This document shows positions 6,989 to 15,378 of a DNA stretch of 64,000 nt, piece by piece. Made by a program: the position numbers and the translations under genes. Position 1 is the stretch's first letter. Every line of letters begins with the position of its first letter. Under the pieces are notes generated by a model. That model had not been told where the DNA came from and did no database searches. It worked only from the letters and a program-made list of their open reading frames with translations. Where the stretch lies: NCBI GenBank assembly GCA_036774405.1, contig DAIPBO010000015.1, forward strand, positions 1 to 64,000. The letters run 5' to 3'. This DNA is from JAAYDS01 sp012729155. GTDB taxonomy: Bacteria; Chloroflexota; Anaerolineae; UBA1429.

Positions 6989-8499
6989 GCCCATCACCTG
7001 ACCGCCCCGACTGGCGTGCGTGGACGTTCGCGCTGCTGGCGCTGCTGGCCTCAGCCTGGAAGCTGGTGGTGCTGGCGGGAGTGGCGGCCAGCCTGGTAGC
7101 CCTGGGCATGCTCTATGCCGCGTCGGGCCGCACGGTGCAGGTGCGGCTAGATGGGCACACCTATGCCTGGCGCACGCATCGCTCGTCGCCCGAAGCTGTG
7201 CTGGCCGAGTTGCCCTTGACTGTGCGCGAGGCGGATCGCATTGTTCTGCCCAGCGCAGAGGGTCTGCTGGCAGGGCAGCCGATGATTCTGGACCTGGCTC
7301 GGCGTGTCCGCATCCGCCACGATGGTACAGTGACGGTGGTCGACACTCAGGCCGAGACGATGGGCGAGATACTGACCGAGGCGGGCATCGTCCTCAGCGC
7401 CCAAGACTGCATCTTGGTGGATGACCGCTGTGCCTCAAGCGAGCAGCCGTTGCCTGTGCAGCCAGCCAAAGACGGACTCGCTGAGGCTATCACTGCCTGG
7501 CGAGGCCCGTTTGACGTCAGTTTGCGCCGTGCACGGCAGATTACCGTCGTTGATGGCGCCCAGGCTACAGGGCCGTACACAACTGCGGCCACCGTGGGTG
7601 AGGCGTTGGCCGAACTGGGCGTGAGGCTGTACGAGGGAGATCTCGTTTACCCAGACCTTGGCAGTGGCATCGCTCAAGGCACGCGTATCACCATTGCCCG
7701 TTCGCTTCCGGTGGTGCTCGAGGCCGATGGTGTTGCGCAGTTGATGCGCACCCGTGCGAATACGGTGGCAGAGCTGCTCGTCGAGGCTGGCGTGCAGTTG
7801 GCGGGTGAGGACTATGCTGACCCTTTGCCCGAGGCGCGCCTGATCAGCGACATGCGTGTTCAGGTGGTGCGCGTGTATGACGAGTACTATGTCGAAGAAG
7901 TCCCCGTGCCCTACGAGACACGCTGGGAGCCCAACAACGAGCTCGAGATCGACCAACAGCAGATTGTGCAGTGGGGCAGCGAGGGCGCACGGCGCCGCCA
8001 GGTGCGCGTGCACTATGAGAATGGTCAGGAGGCTCATCGTTCCGAAGAGGATGAGTGGATCGCTCGCGAGCCCACCGATCGCATCATCGAGTATGGCACC
8101 GGCATCGTGCTGCGCGAGGTGGAGACGCCGAATGGCACGCTGACCTACTGGCGCAAGATCCGCATGCTGGCCACCTCGTATAGCGCGGCTACCGCTGGCG
8201 TGCCGCGTAGCGCGTCATACTATGGGCGCACACGCCTGGGCTGGGAGGCTCGCTTTGGCATTGTCGCCGTGGACCCGCGTGTGGTCAGGCTCGAATCAAA
8301 CCTGTATGTTCCTGGCTACGGCGCGGCTGTGGCTGGTGACACGGGTGGCGGCATCATCGGGCGGCGCGTTGATCTGTGCTATGATGACCACAACCTGGTA
8401 GACTGGTACAAGTGGATCGACGTGTATCTGCTGGCCCCCGCGCCGCCCGCCAGCCAGATCAACTGGATTCTGCCCAACACCCCGCGGGAGCGCGAATGA
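6985..8499 (+). CDS. Cell-wall associated DUF348/G5/3D-domain protein (YabE/Rpf-like)
   Basis: 504 residues. One membrane segment (about residues 20-46) anchors an extracellular part. Four DUF348-like ubiquitin-like repeats (about 49-90, 107-140, 175-215 and 237-268) precede a G5 domain (about 285-365, ending IIEYGTG). A 3D domain (about 395-480) ends the protein and keeps its three aspartates in VAVDP, GDTGG and RVDLCYDD. 3D domains are the catalytic core of MltA-like lytic transglycosylases and of Bacillus YabE/YocH. The protein is therefore likely to remodel peptidoglycan. The gene lies directly upstream of rsmA, as yabE lies near ksgA in Bacillus, and overlaps it by 4 bases. Confidence 0.88.
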   Translation: MSPSPDRPDWRAWTFALLALLASAWKLVVLAGVAASLVALGMLYAASGRTVQVRLDGHTYAWRTHRSSPEAVLAELPLTVREADRIVLPSAEGLLAGQPMILDLARRVRIRHDGTVTVVDTQAETMGEILTEAGIVLSAQDCILVDDRCASSEQPLPVQPAKDGLAEAITAWRGPFDVSLRRARQITVVDGAQATGPYTTAATVGEALAELGVRLYEGDLVYPDLGSGIAQGTRITIARSLPVVLEADGVAQLMRTRANTVAELLVEAGVQLAGEDYADPLPEARLISDMRVQVVRVYDEYYVEEVPVPYETRWEPNNELEIDQQQIVQWGSEGARRRQVRVHYENGQEAHRSEEDEWIAREPTDRIIEYGTGIVLREVETPNGTLTYWRKIRMLATSYSAATAGVPRSASYYGRTRLGWEARFGIVAVDPRVVRLESNLYVPGYGAAVAGDTGGGIIGRRVDLCYDDHNLVDWYKWIDVYLLAPAPPASQINWILPNTPRERE

Positions 8500-9344
8500 T
8501 GGATGACGTCAGAGGTCTGTTAGCCCGCTATGGCCTGGCGCCGTCCAAAGGGCTGGGCCAGAACCTGCTCATCAGCCCTGCGGTGTATACGCGCATTGTC
8601 GAGGCGGCCGAGCTCTCACCGAGCGATGTCGTGCTCGAGATCGGCCCTGGCCTGGGCACGCTGACTCGCAGGTTGGCGGCCCGTGCGGGCGTGGTGGCTG
8701 CCATCGAGCTGGACCGCAAGATGGTGGCGGTGCTCGAGCAAGAGCTGGCCGGCGTAGACAACGTACACATCATTGCGGGTGACGCCCTCGAGCTTGACCC
8801 TGCAGAGACGCTGCGGTGCGTGGGCGCAGACCTGTCGGGTGGCTACAAGGTTGTGGCCAACCTGCCGTACTATATTACCTCTCGCGCGTTGCGGCACCTG
8901 TTGGCTGAGAGTGATCGCCCCCGTTTGCTGGTGCTGATGGTGCAACGCGAAGTGGCCGACCGCCTGCGTGCCGGCCCAGGGGAGCATAGTCTGCTATCTT
9001 TGAGCGTACAGGCGTTTGGCAGTGTTGAACAGGTGTGCCGCGTGCCGGCGAGCGCCTTTTATCCGGCGCCCAAGGTGGCATCGGCAGTGGTGCGCATTGC
9101 CGTCGACGAGCGCCCCGCTATCGATAGTGCACTGCAGCCCGCCTACTTTCGGGTGCTACGAGCGGGCTTTGGGCAAAAGCGCAAGCAGCTACACAATAGC
9201 CTGAGTGCCAACCTCGCGCTACCGTCTGGCCGCGCCCACCAGCTGCTGGTGCAGGCGGGCATTCCACCAACAGCGCGTCCCCAGTCACTGTCGCTCGAGC
9301 AGTGGCGCGCGCTTGCCCGGGCGTTTGTCGACGAAGCCCGCTAA
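8496..9344 (+). CDS. rsmA: 16S rRNA (adenine1518-N6/adenine1519-N6) dimethyltransferase
   Basis: 282 residues. The ATG at 8496 overlaps the upstream stop (ATGA), with GGGAG before it; the open frame runs 28 codons further upstream inside the previous gene. SAM motif I is EIGPGLGTLT (about residues 47-56), followed by AIELDRKM. The catalytic NLPYY motif occurs as VVANLPYYITS. The C-terminal KsgA helical domain has GFGQKRKQLHNSL. The enzyme dimethylates two adenines in helix 45 of 16S rRNA as a late check on 30S assembly. It ends the operon that begins at 5765. Confidence 0.97.
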   Translation: MMDDVRGLLARYGLAPSKGLGQNLLISPAVYTRIVEAAELSPSDVVLEIGPGLGTLTRRLAARAGVVAAIELDRKMVAVLEQELAGVDNVHIIAGDALELDPAETLRCVGADLSGGYKVVANLPYYITSRALRHLLAESDRPRLLVLMVQREVADRLRAGPGEHSLLSLSVQAFGSVEQVCRVPASAFYPAPKVASAVVRIAVDERPAIDSALQPAYFRVLRAGFGQKRKQLHNSLSANLALPSGRAHQLLVQAGIPPTARPQSLSLEQWRALARAFVDEAR

Positions 9345-9348
9345 CACT

Positions 9349-9377
9349 TTGGCGAACAACTGACGCTATGTTATCCT
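9349..9377 (+). promoter_or_regulatory. Promoter of the topoisomerase IB gene
   Basis: TTGGCG (9349-9354), 17 bp, TATCCT (9372-9377). The predicted transcription start falls at or within a few bases of the TTG codon at 9384, so the message would be leaderless or start at a later codon. Confidence 0.55.
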
Positions 9378-9383
9378 ATTCAC

Positions 9384-11645
9384 TTGGCGGTGCTCTCATG
9401 CGGGCGCCGTGCCCTGGCGAATCGTTCTCTGGAGTTGCACGCTTTGCTAGACCAGCTTGTACATAACGGTGTTGTGGTGCCCCCAAAAGAGCCGTGGCGC
9501 AGGCTCTCTATCTCTGCTCGCGGGCAGCGCATCGCACTGACGCCACATCAGGAAGAGATGGGGCTCGCTTTTGCGCGCAAGAGCGGCACGCCCTATGTCG
9601 AGGATCACGTATTCATTGAGAACTTTATGCGCGACTGGAGCGACGATCTGGGCATTTCGCCTCCACTCAAGCTGGACGAGATCGATCTGTCCGAGTTGCA
9701 GGCCGTAGTTGCTGGTGAGCGCGCTGCCAAAGAGGCGCTCACGCCAGAGGAGCGCAAAGCGCTGGCAGCTGCGCGCAAAGCAGAGCGCGAAGCTGCCAAG
9801 GCGCGCTATGGCTATGCGATTGTCAATGGGCAGCGTGTCGAGCTGGGAACCTACATGGTCGAGCCGAGTGGCATCTTCATGGGCCGAGGGCAGCACCCTC
9901 TTCGCGGTCGCTGGAAAGAGGGCGCGGCGGTGAGCGACATCACCCTCAACTATGGCCCCAACCCTGAAGAGATGCAGGGGGGCTGGGCCGAGGTGGTATG
10001 GCAGCCCGATTCGCTGTGGGTGGCCCGCTGGAAAGACAAGCTCACTGGCAAACTAAAGTATATCTGGCTCAGCGACACCGCGCCTATCAAGCAGGAGCGC
10101 GAAGAGCAAAAGTTCGACAACGCCTTGACGCTCGCCGCCGAGATCAAAGCGGTGCGCCGCCATATCCGCAAGGGCCTCGACAGCGACGATGCCAGGACTC
10201 GGCAGATTGCCACGGCCACCTACCTGATCGACGCCCTGTGCCTGCGTGTGGGCGACGAGAAGGATTCAGACGAGGCCGACACCGTTGGCGCCACCACGCT
10301 GCGGCGTGAGCATCTGACCTTTCACGACGACGGCTCTCTCGAGTTCCGCTTCCTGGGCAAAGACTCGGTGGCATGGCACAAGATGCTCAAGCCGGACAAG
10401 CGGGCGTTACGCAATCTTCGCGCGCTGGCGGGTGCCGATGGCGATAGCGGCGGAGCGGCCGATGGCTCACAGCAGCTCTTTCCAGATGTGACCAGCGGCC
10501 ACGTGAACACATTCCTCTCCGAGGTGATCCCAGGGCTATCGGCCAAGGTGTTCAGAACACACCACGCTACGCAGGCCGTGCGCCAGAGCCTGGAAAAGTC
10601 AGGCGTCACAAAGCCCGACCCCGACTATGCCAAGTGGCGGGCAGCCAGCCTGGCCAACCTGGCGGCGGCTGAGCTGTGCAATCACACCAAGCAAGTCAGT
10701 GGCAGTTGGCAGAACACGGCCAAGCGCTATGAACAGCGCATCGCTCGTGGCAAAGAGCGTGTGGCTCGCGCCCAGGCTCGCGTCGCAGAGCAGCGTGAGC
10801 GCCTGACGACTTTGCAGGCCGAGGCCAGCGCACGGCAAGAGGAGGCCGGTTCACTCGAGGCGGCGCAAAAGGTCGTGGCGCGCTATACCAAGCGCATCGC
10901 TGCGGCGCAAAAGCGCATCGAGACCGCCGAAGGCTCAGCCCAGCGGGCGCAAGATGCCCTGGGTAAGGTGCGCGCCCAATTCGAGATCGCCCGACAGAAG
11001 CGCACCTGGAACACCAGCACCAGCCTCAAGTCATACATCGACCCACGTATCTACCATCGCTGGGGCGAGGCTGTGGGCTATGATGTGCTGTCTAGCTACT
11101 ATCCCAGTACCTTGCAGCGCAAGTTTGCCTGGGTGCGCGGCTCAGATGAGGCCGATGACGGCCAGGCTGAGGTAGCGTTGACCATCCGGCCCTGTCTGCC
11201 TGGGGATCTGGTGGCTGTGGCGGCCTTTTTCGAGCGCGTTAGCGACGAGTACGCCGATCTGGCGTTGCCCACACAGCCAGCCGATGTGGCCAGGCGCTTT
11301 ATGCCGCGCCTCAACGATGCCTGGCGTGCAACGCGCATCGTCCTTGGAGAGGAGCGCGAGGTGCTGGGCTTTATCGCCGTAGGGCCGCCGTCTCAGGACG
11401 TCCCCCGCCGCCTGGACATCTTTATCGTGCTCGATGTGGACGTGCGCCCGCATGGCCTGGCCTATCGCGTCGCCAGCGAGGTCGAAGCGTGCATCGAGGC
11501 CTATGATGTGCAGCACCCGAGGCAGCGGCGCGACCCCGAGACGGCGCTTTGGCCGCAAGACCGCGCCTGGCTCGCCTATGCTCCGGAGCTTGAGCAGGCC
11601 TTGGCGCTGAGTGAGCGCCCGCAGGAAGACGCTGACGAGGACTAG
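9384..11645 (+). CDS. Eukaryote-type DNA topoisomerase IB with extra C-terminal domain
   Basis: Up to 753 residues. The N-terminal core follows human TOP1 segment by segment: HNGVVVPPKEP (28-37), FIENFMRDW (77-85), YGYAIVNGQ (142-150) and EPSGIFMGRGQHPLRG (160-175). All five catalytic residues are present: Arg288 (CLRVGDEK), Lys326 (FLGKDS), Arg391 (KVFRTHHAT), His434 (LCNHTK) and nucleophile Tyr551 (LKSYIDPR). A charged coiled-coil linker spans about 445-535, and QRKFAWVRG closes the TOP1 part. Residues about 596-753 (IRPCLPGDL..., VDVRPHGLAYRVASEV) look like a divergent GNAT-type acetyltransferase fold, which is tentative. Such enzymes relax positive and negative supercoils by transient 3'-phosphotyrosine nicks. 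The usual bacterial type IB enzymes are short and poxvirus-like; this one is not. The TTG start at 9384 is uncertain. Confidence 0.93.
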   Translation: MAVLSCGRRALANRSLELHALLDQLVHNGVVVPPKEPWRRLSISARGQRIALTPHQEEMGLAFARKSGTPYVEDHVFIENFMRDWSDDLGISPPLKLDEIDLSELQAVVAGERAAKEALTPEERKALAAARKAEREAAKARYGYAIVNGQRVELGTYMVEPSGIFMGRGQHPLRGRWKEGAAVSDITLNYGPNPEEMQGGWAEVVWQPDSLWVARWKDKLTGKLKYIWLSDTAPIKQEREEQKFDNALTLAAEIKAVRRHIRKGLDSDDARTRQIATATYLIDALCLRVGDEKDSDEADTVGATTLRREHLTFHDDGSLEFRFLGKDSVAWHKMLKPDKRALRNLRALAGADGDSGGAADGSQQLFPDVTSGHVNTFLSEVIPGLSAKVFRTHHATQAVRQSLEKSGVTKPDPDYAKWRAASLANLAAAELCNHTKQVSGSWQNTAKRYEQRIARGKERVARAQARVAEQRERLTTLQAEASARQEEAGSLEAAQKVVARYTKRIAAAQKRIETAEGSAQRAQDALGKVRAQFEIARQKRTWNTSTSLKSYIDPRIYHRWGEAVGYDVLSSYYPSTLQRKFAWVRGSDEADDGQAEVALTIRPCLPGDLVAVAAFFERVSDEYADLALPTQPADVARRFMPRLNDAWRATRIVLGEEREVLGFIAVGPPSQDVPRRLDIFIVLDVDVRPHGLAYRVASEVEACIEAYDVQHPRQRRDPETALWPQDRAWLAYAPELEQALALSERPQEDADED

Positions 11646-12460
11646 ACGCCGGCAGCGATGCGTCGCAAGAGCTCGTCGATCGGGCGAAGGTCAGCGACGA
11701 TGTAGTGGGCGCCAGCGGCGATGAGACGCTCGCGCTTCCAGGGGTCCAGCTGCCCCGGATGCGCTTCGTCGCTTGCCACCCCCACAGCGATGCCCCCGGC
11801 AGATCGGGTGTTCTCGATCTCGACATAACCATCGCCAAAGGTGACGAGCGAGAGAGGCGCCACCTGATGGCTGCGCAGAATATCGGCGATGACGCGAGCC
11901 TTGGAGTAGTTGCGCCAGTCGGCGATGGCACCATGGATGGCCACAAAGGCGTCGGCCACGCCCAGCAACCTGGCCTCGCGGCGAACGTCGTCCACGTCGG
12001 TGCCACTGGCGAGGTAACAGGTGAGCCCAGCGGCCCGCAACGTGGCCAGCGCAGAGCGTGCGCCCGGCAGCAGGTAACGCTCGGCGGGCTCGTGGCCGTT
12101 CTCCACGGCCTCCAGGCGTGCGGTGATGTGCGCCAGCAGCCGCTCTTGATAGATCGCCTTGTAGGCTTCGGGCGTTGCGGCGCTGCCGCCGCGCTGGGCG
12201 ACAGCCCCAGCCAGCCAGATCATCTGGTGGATGGTTTGGATGCCAGTCGAGGCCGCGATATAGTCGTTGACGGTATGCTGCAGGTTCGCCGCGGGCTCGG
12301 CGTTGGGGCACGCAGATAGCGTCTCGATCATCAAAGGCGCCATGACCGTTTGCCAGCCCTGGCGCAACAGCGACAGCGTGCCATCGAAATCGAAAAGGGC
12401 ATAGCGCAACTGGGTGCCGCGTGGCGGCGCTGAGACGGTTTCTATCATTGTAGACGACAT
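11642..12460 (-). CDS. HAD-superfamily phosphatase (Cof/Gph-like)
   Basis: 272 residues starting at the ATG at 12460, which has GAGG 4 bases upstream. The HAD motifs are all visible: DFDGTLS (motif I, nucleophile and acid/base Asp), LASGTDVD (motif II), Lys in NYSKARVIADIL (motif III) and TFGDGYVEIENTR (motif IV, Asp). A helical cap lies between motifs I and II. The fold fits phosphoglycolate phosphatase or beta-phosphoglucomutase-like enzymes, but the substrate is unknown. Its stop codon shares the CTAG with the stop of the topoisomerase gene, so the two genes converge with no spacer. Confidence 0.88.
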   Translation of the reverse strand: MSSTMIETVSAPPRGTQLRYALFDFDGTLSLLRQGWQTVMAPLMIETLSACPNAEPAANLQHTVNDYIAASTGIQTIHQMIWLAGAVAQRGGSAATPEAYKAIYQERLLAHITARLEAVENGHEPAERYLLPGARSALATLRAAGLTCYLASGTDVDDVRREARLLGVADAFVAIHGAIADWRNYSKARVIADILRSHQVAPLSLVTFGDGYVEIENTRSAGGIAVGVASDEAHPGQLDPWKRERLIAAGAHYIVADLRPIDELLRRIAAGV

Positions 12461-12488
12461 AGGGCCTCGCCCGGTACATGATGGACCG

Positions 12489-12517
12489 ATGCTACCTGCG
12501 TCGGTGCGCCAGGTCAA
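12489..12517 (-). promoter_or_regulatory. Promoter of the HAD phosphatase gene
   Basis: On the minus strand: TTGACC (12512-12517), 17 bp, TAGCAT (12489-12494), 29 bp upstream of the ATG at 12460. Confidence 0.6.
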
Positions 12518-12544
12518 CTGAGACCAATGGCCCTGGCAGCCCTG

Positions 12545-12574
12545 TTTTGGCGTCATTTTGCACTGTGCTATAAT
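12545..12574 (+). promoter_or_regulatory. Promoter of rplS
   Basis: Perfect TATAAT (12569-12574). The -35 is either TTTTGG (12545-12550, 18-bp spacer) or TTGGCG (12547-12552, 16-bp spacer). Confidence 0.75.
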
Positions 12575-12609
12575 CCTAGTTTGTGACATTTGGAAAGGTG
12601 GTGACCCGC

Positions 12610-12984
12610 ATGGTCGAAAACCAGGTGGTCGACAAACTGAGCGGTTGGAACGCAGAGCCGACGATCCCCGAACTGCGCCCCGGTGACACCGTGCGGGTGC
12701 ATGTGCGCATTGTTGAGGGTGGACGCGAGCGCGTGCAGGTCTTTCAAGGCGTGGTAATGCGCATGCGCCATGGCAAAGAGTATGGCACCTTTACCGTGCG
12801 CCGCATTGCGGCCCATGGCATCGGCGTCGAGCGCACCTTTTTGCTGGCCTCGCCGCGCATCGAGCGCGTCGAAGTGGTGCGTCGCGCCAAGGTGCGTCGC
12901 GCGCAGCTCTACTTTTTGCGCAAGTACCGCGGCAAGGCCGCGCGCCTCAAGGAAGATCGCTCGGGCCTGAACTCTGGCAAGTGA
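12610..12984 (+). CDS. rplS: 50S ribosomal protein L19
   Basis: 124 residues, normal for bL19. The ATG at 12610 has AAAGGTGG 8 bases upstream, preferred over a GTG at 12583. Signature segments are RPGDTVRVHVRIVEG, RVQVFQGVVMRMRHG, GIGVERTFLLASPRIE and AKVRRAQLYFLRKYRGKAARLKE. The protein sits at the 30S-50S interface. It heads a transcription unit that continues into rnhB (26-base gap), the same adjacency (rplS-rnhB) as in many bacteria. Confidence 0.98.
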   Translation: MVENQVVDKLSGWNAEPTIPELRPGDTVRVHVRIVEGGRERVQVFQGVVMRMRHGKEYGTFTVRRIAAHGIGVERTFLLASPRIERVEVVRRAKVRRAQLYFLRKYRGKAARLKEDRSGLNSGK

Positions 12985-13010
12985 GCCTCTGATCTGGTAG
13001 GAGGCGAAGG

Positions 13011-13649
13011 GTGGAGCAGATCCCCGGCCTGGCGTTCGAACGCGCTGCCTGGGAGCAGGGCCATCGCCTCATTGTGGGTATTGATGAAGCCGGCCGCGGC
13101 GCATGGGCAGGGCCCGTCGTCGCGGCCGCTGTCGTTTTACCTTCGGTCGATGACAGCCTGCTGGCGCGCCTGAGCGGTGTGCGCGACTCCAAGTTGCTGT
13201 CTGCGGCGCAGCGCGAGCGCTGTTATGGCGAGATCATGATGGTGGCCAGAGCGGTGGGCGTCGGGTCTAGCGCTGCGGACGAGATCGATAAAGTGGGTAT
13301 TGTGCCTGCCACCCGTGCCGCCATGCTGCAGGCAGTGGATCAGCTCTGTATCGCGCCTGACTTTTTCCTCATCGACGCGCTTACGCTGCCTGTAGACCGC
13401 CCGCAGCGCGGCCTCATCAAGGGCGATCGCCACTGCCTGTCCATCGCCGCTGCCTCGATCATCGCCAAGGTGACGCGAGACCGTTGGATGGTGGCTCAGT
13501 CGGCAGCCTGGCCCGCTTTTGGTATGGCCCGCAACAAGGGCTATGGCACGCCCGAGCATCGCCGCGCCCTCGATCTGCACGGCCCTACTGCCATTCATCG
13601 CTACAGCTACGCTCCTGTGCGGCTGGCTGTCGAGGCCCGTCATGGTTAG
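13011..13649 (+). CDS. rnhB: Ribonuclease HII
   Basis: 212 residues, GTG start after AGGAGGCGAAG. The GIDEAGRGAWAGPVVAAAV block (about residues 23-41) provides the first acidic metal ligands. SKLLSAAQRE, FLIDALTLP (third Asp) and KGDRHCLSIAAASIIAKVTRDR complete the RNase HII pattern. It cleaves the RNA strand of RNA-DNA hybrids and single ribonucleotides in DNA. Its stop overlaps the start of the exonuclease-WYL gene by 8 bases. Confidence 0.97.
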   Translation: MEQIPGLAFERAAWEQGHRLIVGIDEAGRGAWAGPVVAAAVVLPSVDDSLLARLSGVRDSKLLSAAQRERCYGEIMMVARAVGVGSSAADEIDKVGIVPATRAAMLQAVDQLCIAPDFFLIDALTLPVDRPQRGLIKGDRHCLSIAAASIIAKVTRDRWMVAQSAAWPAFGMARNKGYGTPEHRRALDLHGPTAIHRYSYAPVRLAVEARHG

Positions 13650-14475
13650 CCTTACCACACCGATCACCGAGGCGCCGCTGGCGGTCCTCGATGTCGAAAC
13701 CACGGGCCTGCACCCCGAGAACGGCGACCGGGTGGTCGAGGTGGCCGTGGCGCGCTCGGTGGGCGGTGAGGTCCTTGAGACATTCGTCAGCCTGGTCAAC
13801 CCTGAGCGGCCTATTGGTCCGAGTGCGATGCGCGTGCATGGCATTACTGATGCCATGGTGGCGGTGGCGCCCCGCTTCGCTGACGTGGCTGACGAGGTGC
13901 TACGCCTGCTCTCGGGCGCCATCATGGTGGGGCACAACGCCCCGTTCGACCTCGGTTTTGTGTCAGCAGAGCTGTTCATAGCCGGTCGGGCCATGCCACG
14001 GCTGGTGGCGCTCGATACGCTGCGGCTGGCGCGCCACCTGTACACGCTGGGCAGCTATGCTCTTGGCGCTGTGTCGGCCGCCATGCAGGTGTATGTCGAT
14101 ACGCCGGCGCACCGCGCCCTGGCCGATGTGCTCTTGACCCACGGGGTGTTGCAGGTCATCATTCAAGACCTGTGGCCCGAGGGCATCTGCACCGTGCAAG
14201 ACTATGTGCAGGTGCAGGGTGGCGGCCTGGAGTTTGGCGCCGTGGCTCCAGAGCGCGTGCCGGGGCCCATCCGGCAGGCGCTGGCCGAGGGCAAGATGCT
14301 TTGGATCGCGTATGCCAGTGAGGGCGGCCAGCAGACGAGGCGCATCGTCAGACCATTGCAGGTGATCGAGCGCCCCACGGGCCTCTATCTCGATGCCTAC
14401 TGCCAGCTGCGCCAGGCGCGGCGCACCTTTCGCCTCGACCGTATCATCGAGATGGACGTCATCGCGCGTTTTTAG
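13642..14475 (+). CDS. DnaQ-like DEDDh 3'-5' exonuclease fused to a WYL domain
   Basis: 277 residues; the ATG at 13642 overlaps the end of rnhB. Residues about 11-175 form a DEDDh exonuclease: VLDVETTGL (Asp17, Glu19), GHNAPFDLGF (third Asp) and a C-terminal HRALADV (catalytic His and fourth Asp). Residues about 205-277 read as a WYL domain: IRQALAEGKMLWIAYASEGG, RRIVRPLQVI, LYLDAYCQLRQ and RTFRLDRI. WYL domains bind ligands or nucleic acids and usually sit in transcription regulators and CRISPR- or repair-linked proteins. Joined to an exonuclease, it may sense DNA damage products or nucleotides; that is inference. It lies between rnhB and an Fpg-type glycosylase, which supports a repair role. 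Confidence 0.87.
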   Translation: MVSLTTPITEAPLAVLDVETTGLHPENGDRVVEVAVARSVGGEVLETFVSLVNPERPIGPSAMRVHGITDAMVAVAPRFADVADEVLRLLSGAIMVGHNAPFDLGFVSAELFIAGRAMPRLVALDTLRLARHLYTLGSYALGAVSAAMQVYVDTPAHRALADVLLTHGVLQVIIQDLWPEGICTVQDYVQVQGGGLEFGAVAPERVPGPIRQALAEGKMLWIAYASEGGQQTRRIVRPLQVIERPTGLYLDAYCQLRQARRTFRLDRIIEMDVIARF

Positions 14476-14490
14476 CAGAGAGGCGGGTTC

Positions 14491-15315
14491 ATGCCCGAGA
14501 CGCCCGACTTGGTCGTAATCGCACGCTATCTGCAAGAGTGGGTGGTGGGCCTGCGGATCCAGGCGGTGCGTGAGTTCCGCCCGCTGGCGCTACGCGTGCT
14601 CACGCCAGATCAAGATGCCTCGCTCTTTTGTGTGGGGAGACAGATCGTCGCCGTCACTACGCGTGCCAAGTTCCTGCTGCTGACGCTCGACGACGCCCGC
14701 TACATCGCCATCAACTTTATGCTCGCTGGCGCGCTGCGGCATGGCACCCCAGAGCAGCCCATCCGTAAGCGCGACTATGTCGCCTTTGTGCTCGATGACG
14801 GCAGCGAGCTGCGCTATCATGATCCGCGTGGCATGGGCAAGGTCTATCTCTGCACCGATCTGGATGCGGTGCCCGGCCTCAGCGGAGTAGGGCCAGATGC
14901 GCTCGCACCCGAGCTCACGCTCGACGTTTTTCGGGCTCGCCTGCGCTCACACCGCGGCGAGCTCAAAGGCGTGCTGACCCGCGGGGCGCTGGTAGGCGGC
15001 ATCGGCAACGCCTATACCGACGAGATCCTCTTTCGCGCCGGCATCTATCCCTTTCGGCGCGTCCATACGCTCACAGCAGACGAGGTCGAGGCGCTCTATG
15101 AAGCCATGCGTGCTGTGCTGCATGAGGCCATTGCTGTGTTGGGCGAGCGCATGGGCGACGAGATCGACGTCAGGGTGCGCGATTTTCTGGCGGTGCACAA
15201 CAAGCCCGGGCAGCCCTGTCCGCGCTGTGGCTGCCCCATCTCTGAGGTCAAAAGCGGGCAACGTGCCACCAACTTTTGTCGGCACTGCCAGCCAGGTAGC
15301 CTGATCCGTCAGTGA
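14491..15315 (+). CDS. Fpg/Nei-family DNA glycosylase-AP lyase
   Basis: 274 residues, ATG at 14491 after GAGAGGCGG. After removal of Met, Pro2 is the expected Schiff-base nucleophile, followed by Glu3 (PETPDL, against PELPEV in classical Fpg). Lys60 in TTRAKFLL fits the conserved beta-turn lysine. The H2TH region carries GALVGGIGNAYTDEILFRAGIYP. A C-terminal zinc finger has Cys243, Cys246, Cys263 and Cys266 (CPRCGC, FCRHCQ). These enzymes excise oxidised purines or pyrimidines and cut the abasic site. The motif around residues 74-80 (INFMLAG) departs from HLRMTG of MutM, so substrate range may differ and I leave the symbol empty. Confidence 0.9.
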   Translation: MPETPDLVVIARYLQEWVVGLRIQAVREFRPLALRVLTPDQDASLFCVGRQIVAVTTRAKFLLLTLDDARYIAINFMLAGALRHGTPEQPIRKRDYVAFVLDDGSELRYHDPRGMGKVYLCTDLDAVPGLSGVGPDALAPELTLDVFRARLRSHRGELKGVLTRGALVGGIGNAYTDEILFRAGIYPFRRVHTLTADEVEALYEAMRAVLHEAIAVLGERMGDEIDVRVRDFLAVHNKPGQPCPRCGCPISEVKSGQRATNFCRHCQPGSLIRQ

Positions 15316-15317
15316 GC

Positions 15318-15346
15318 TTGGCGAGGCCACGCTGGGCGGGTATAAT
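15318..15346 (+). promoter_or_regulatory. Promoter of the eIF2B-like gene and perhaps gyrA
   Basis: TTGGCG (15318-15323), 17 bp, perfect TATAAT (15341-15346), 33 bp before the ATG at 15379. It begins 3 bases after the glycosylase stop. Confidence 0.8.
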
Positions 15347-15378
15347 CTGTGTGGCCTCGCTCAACAACAGGGGATGGC

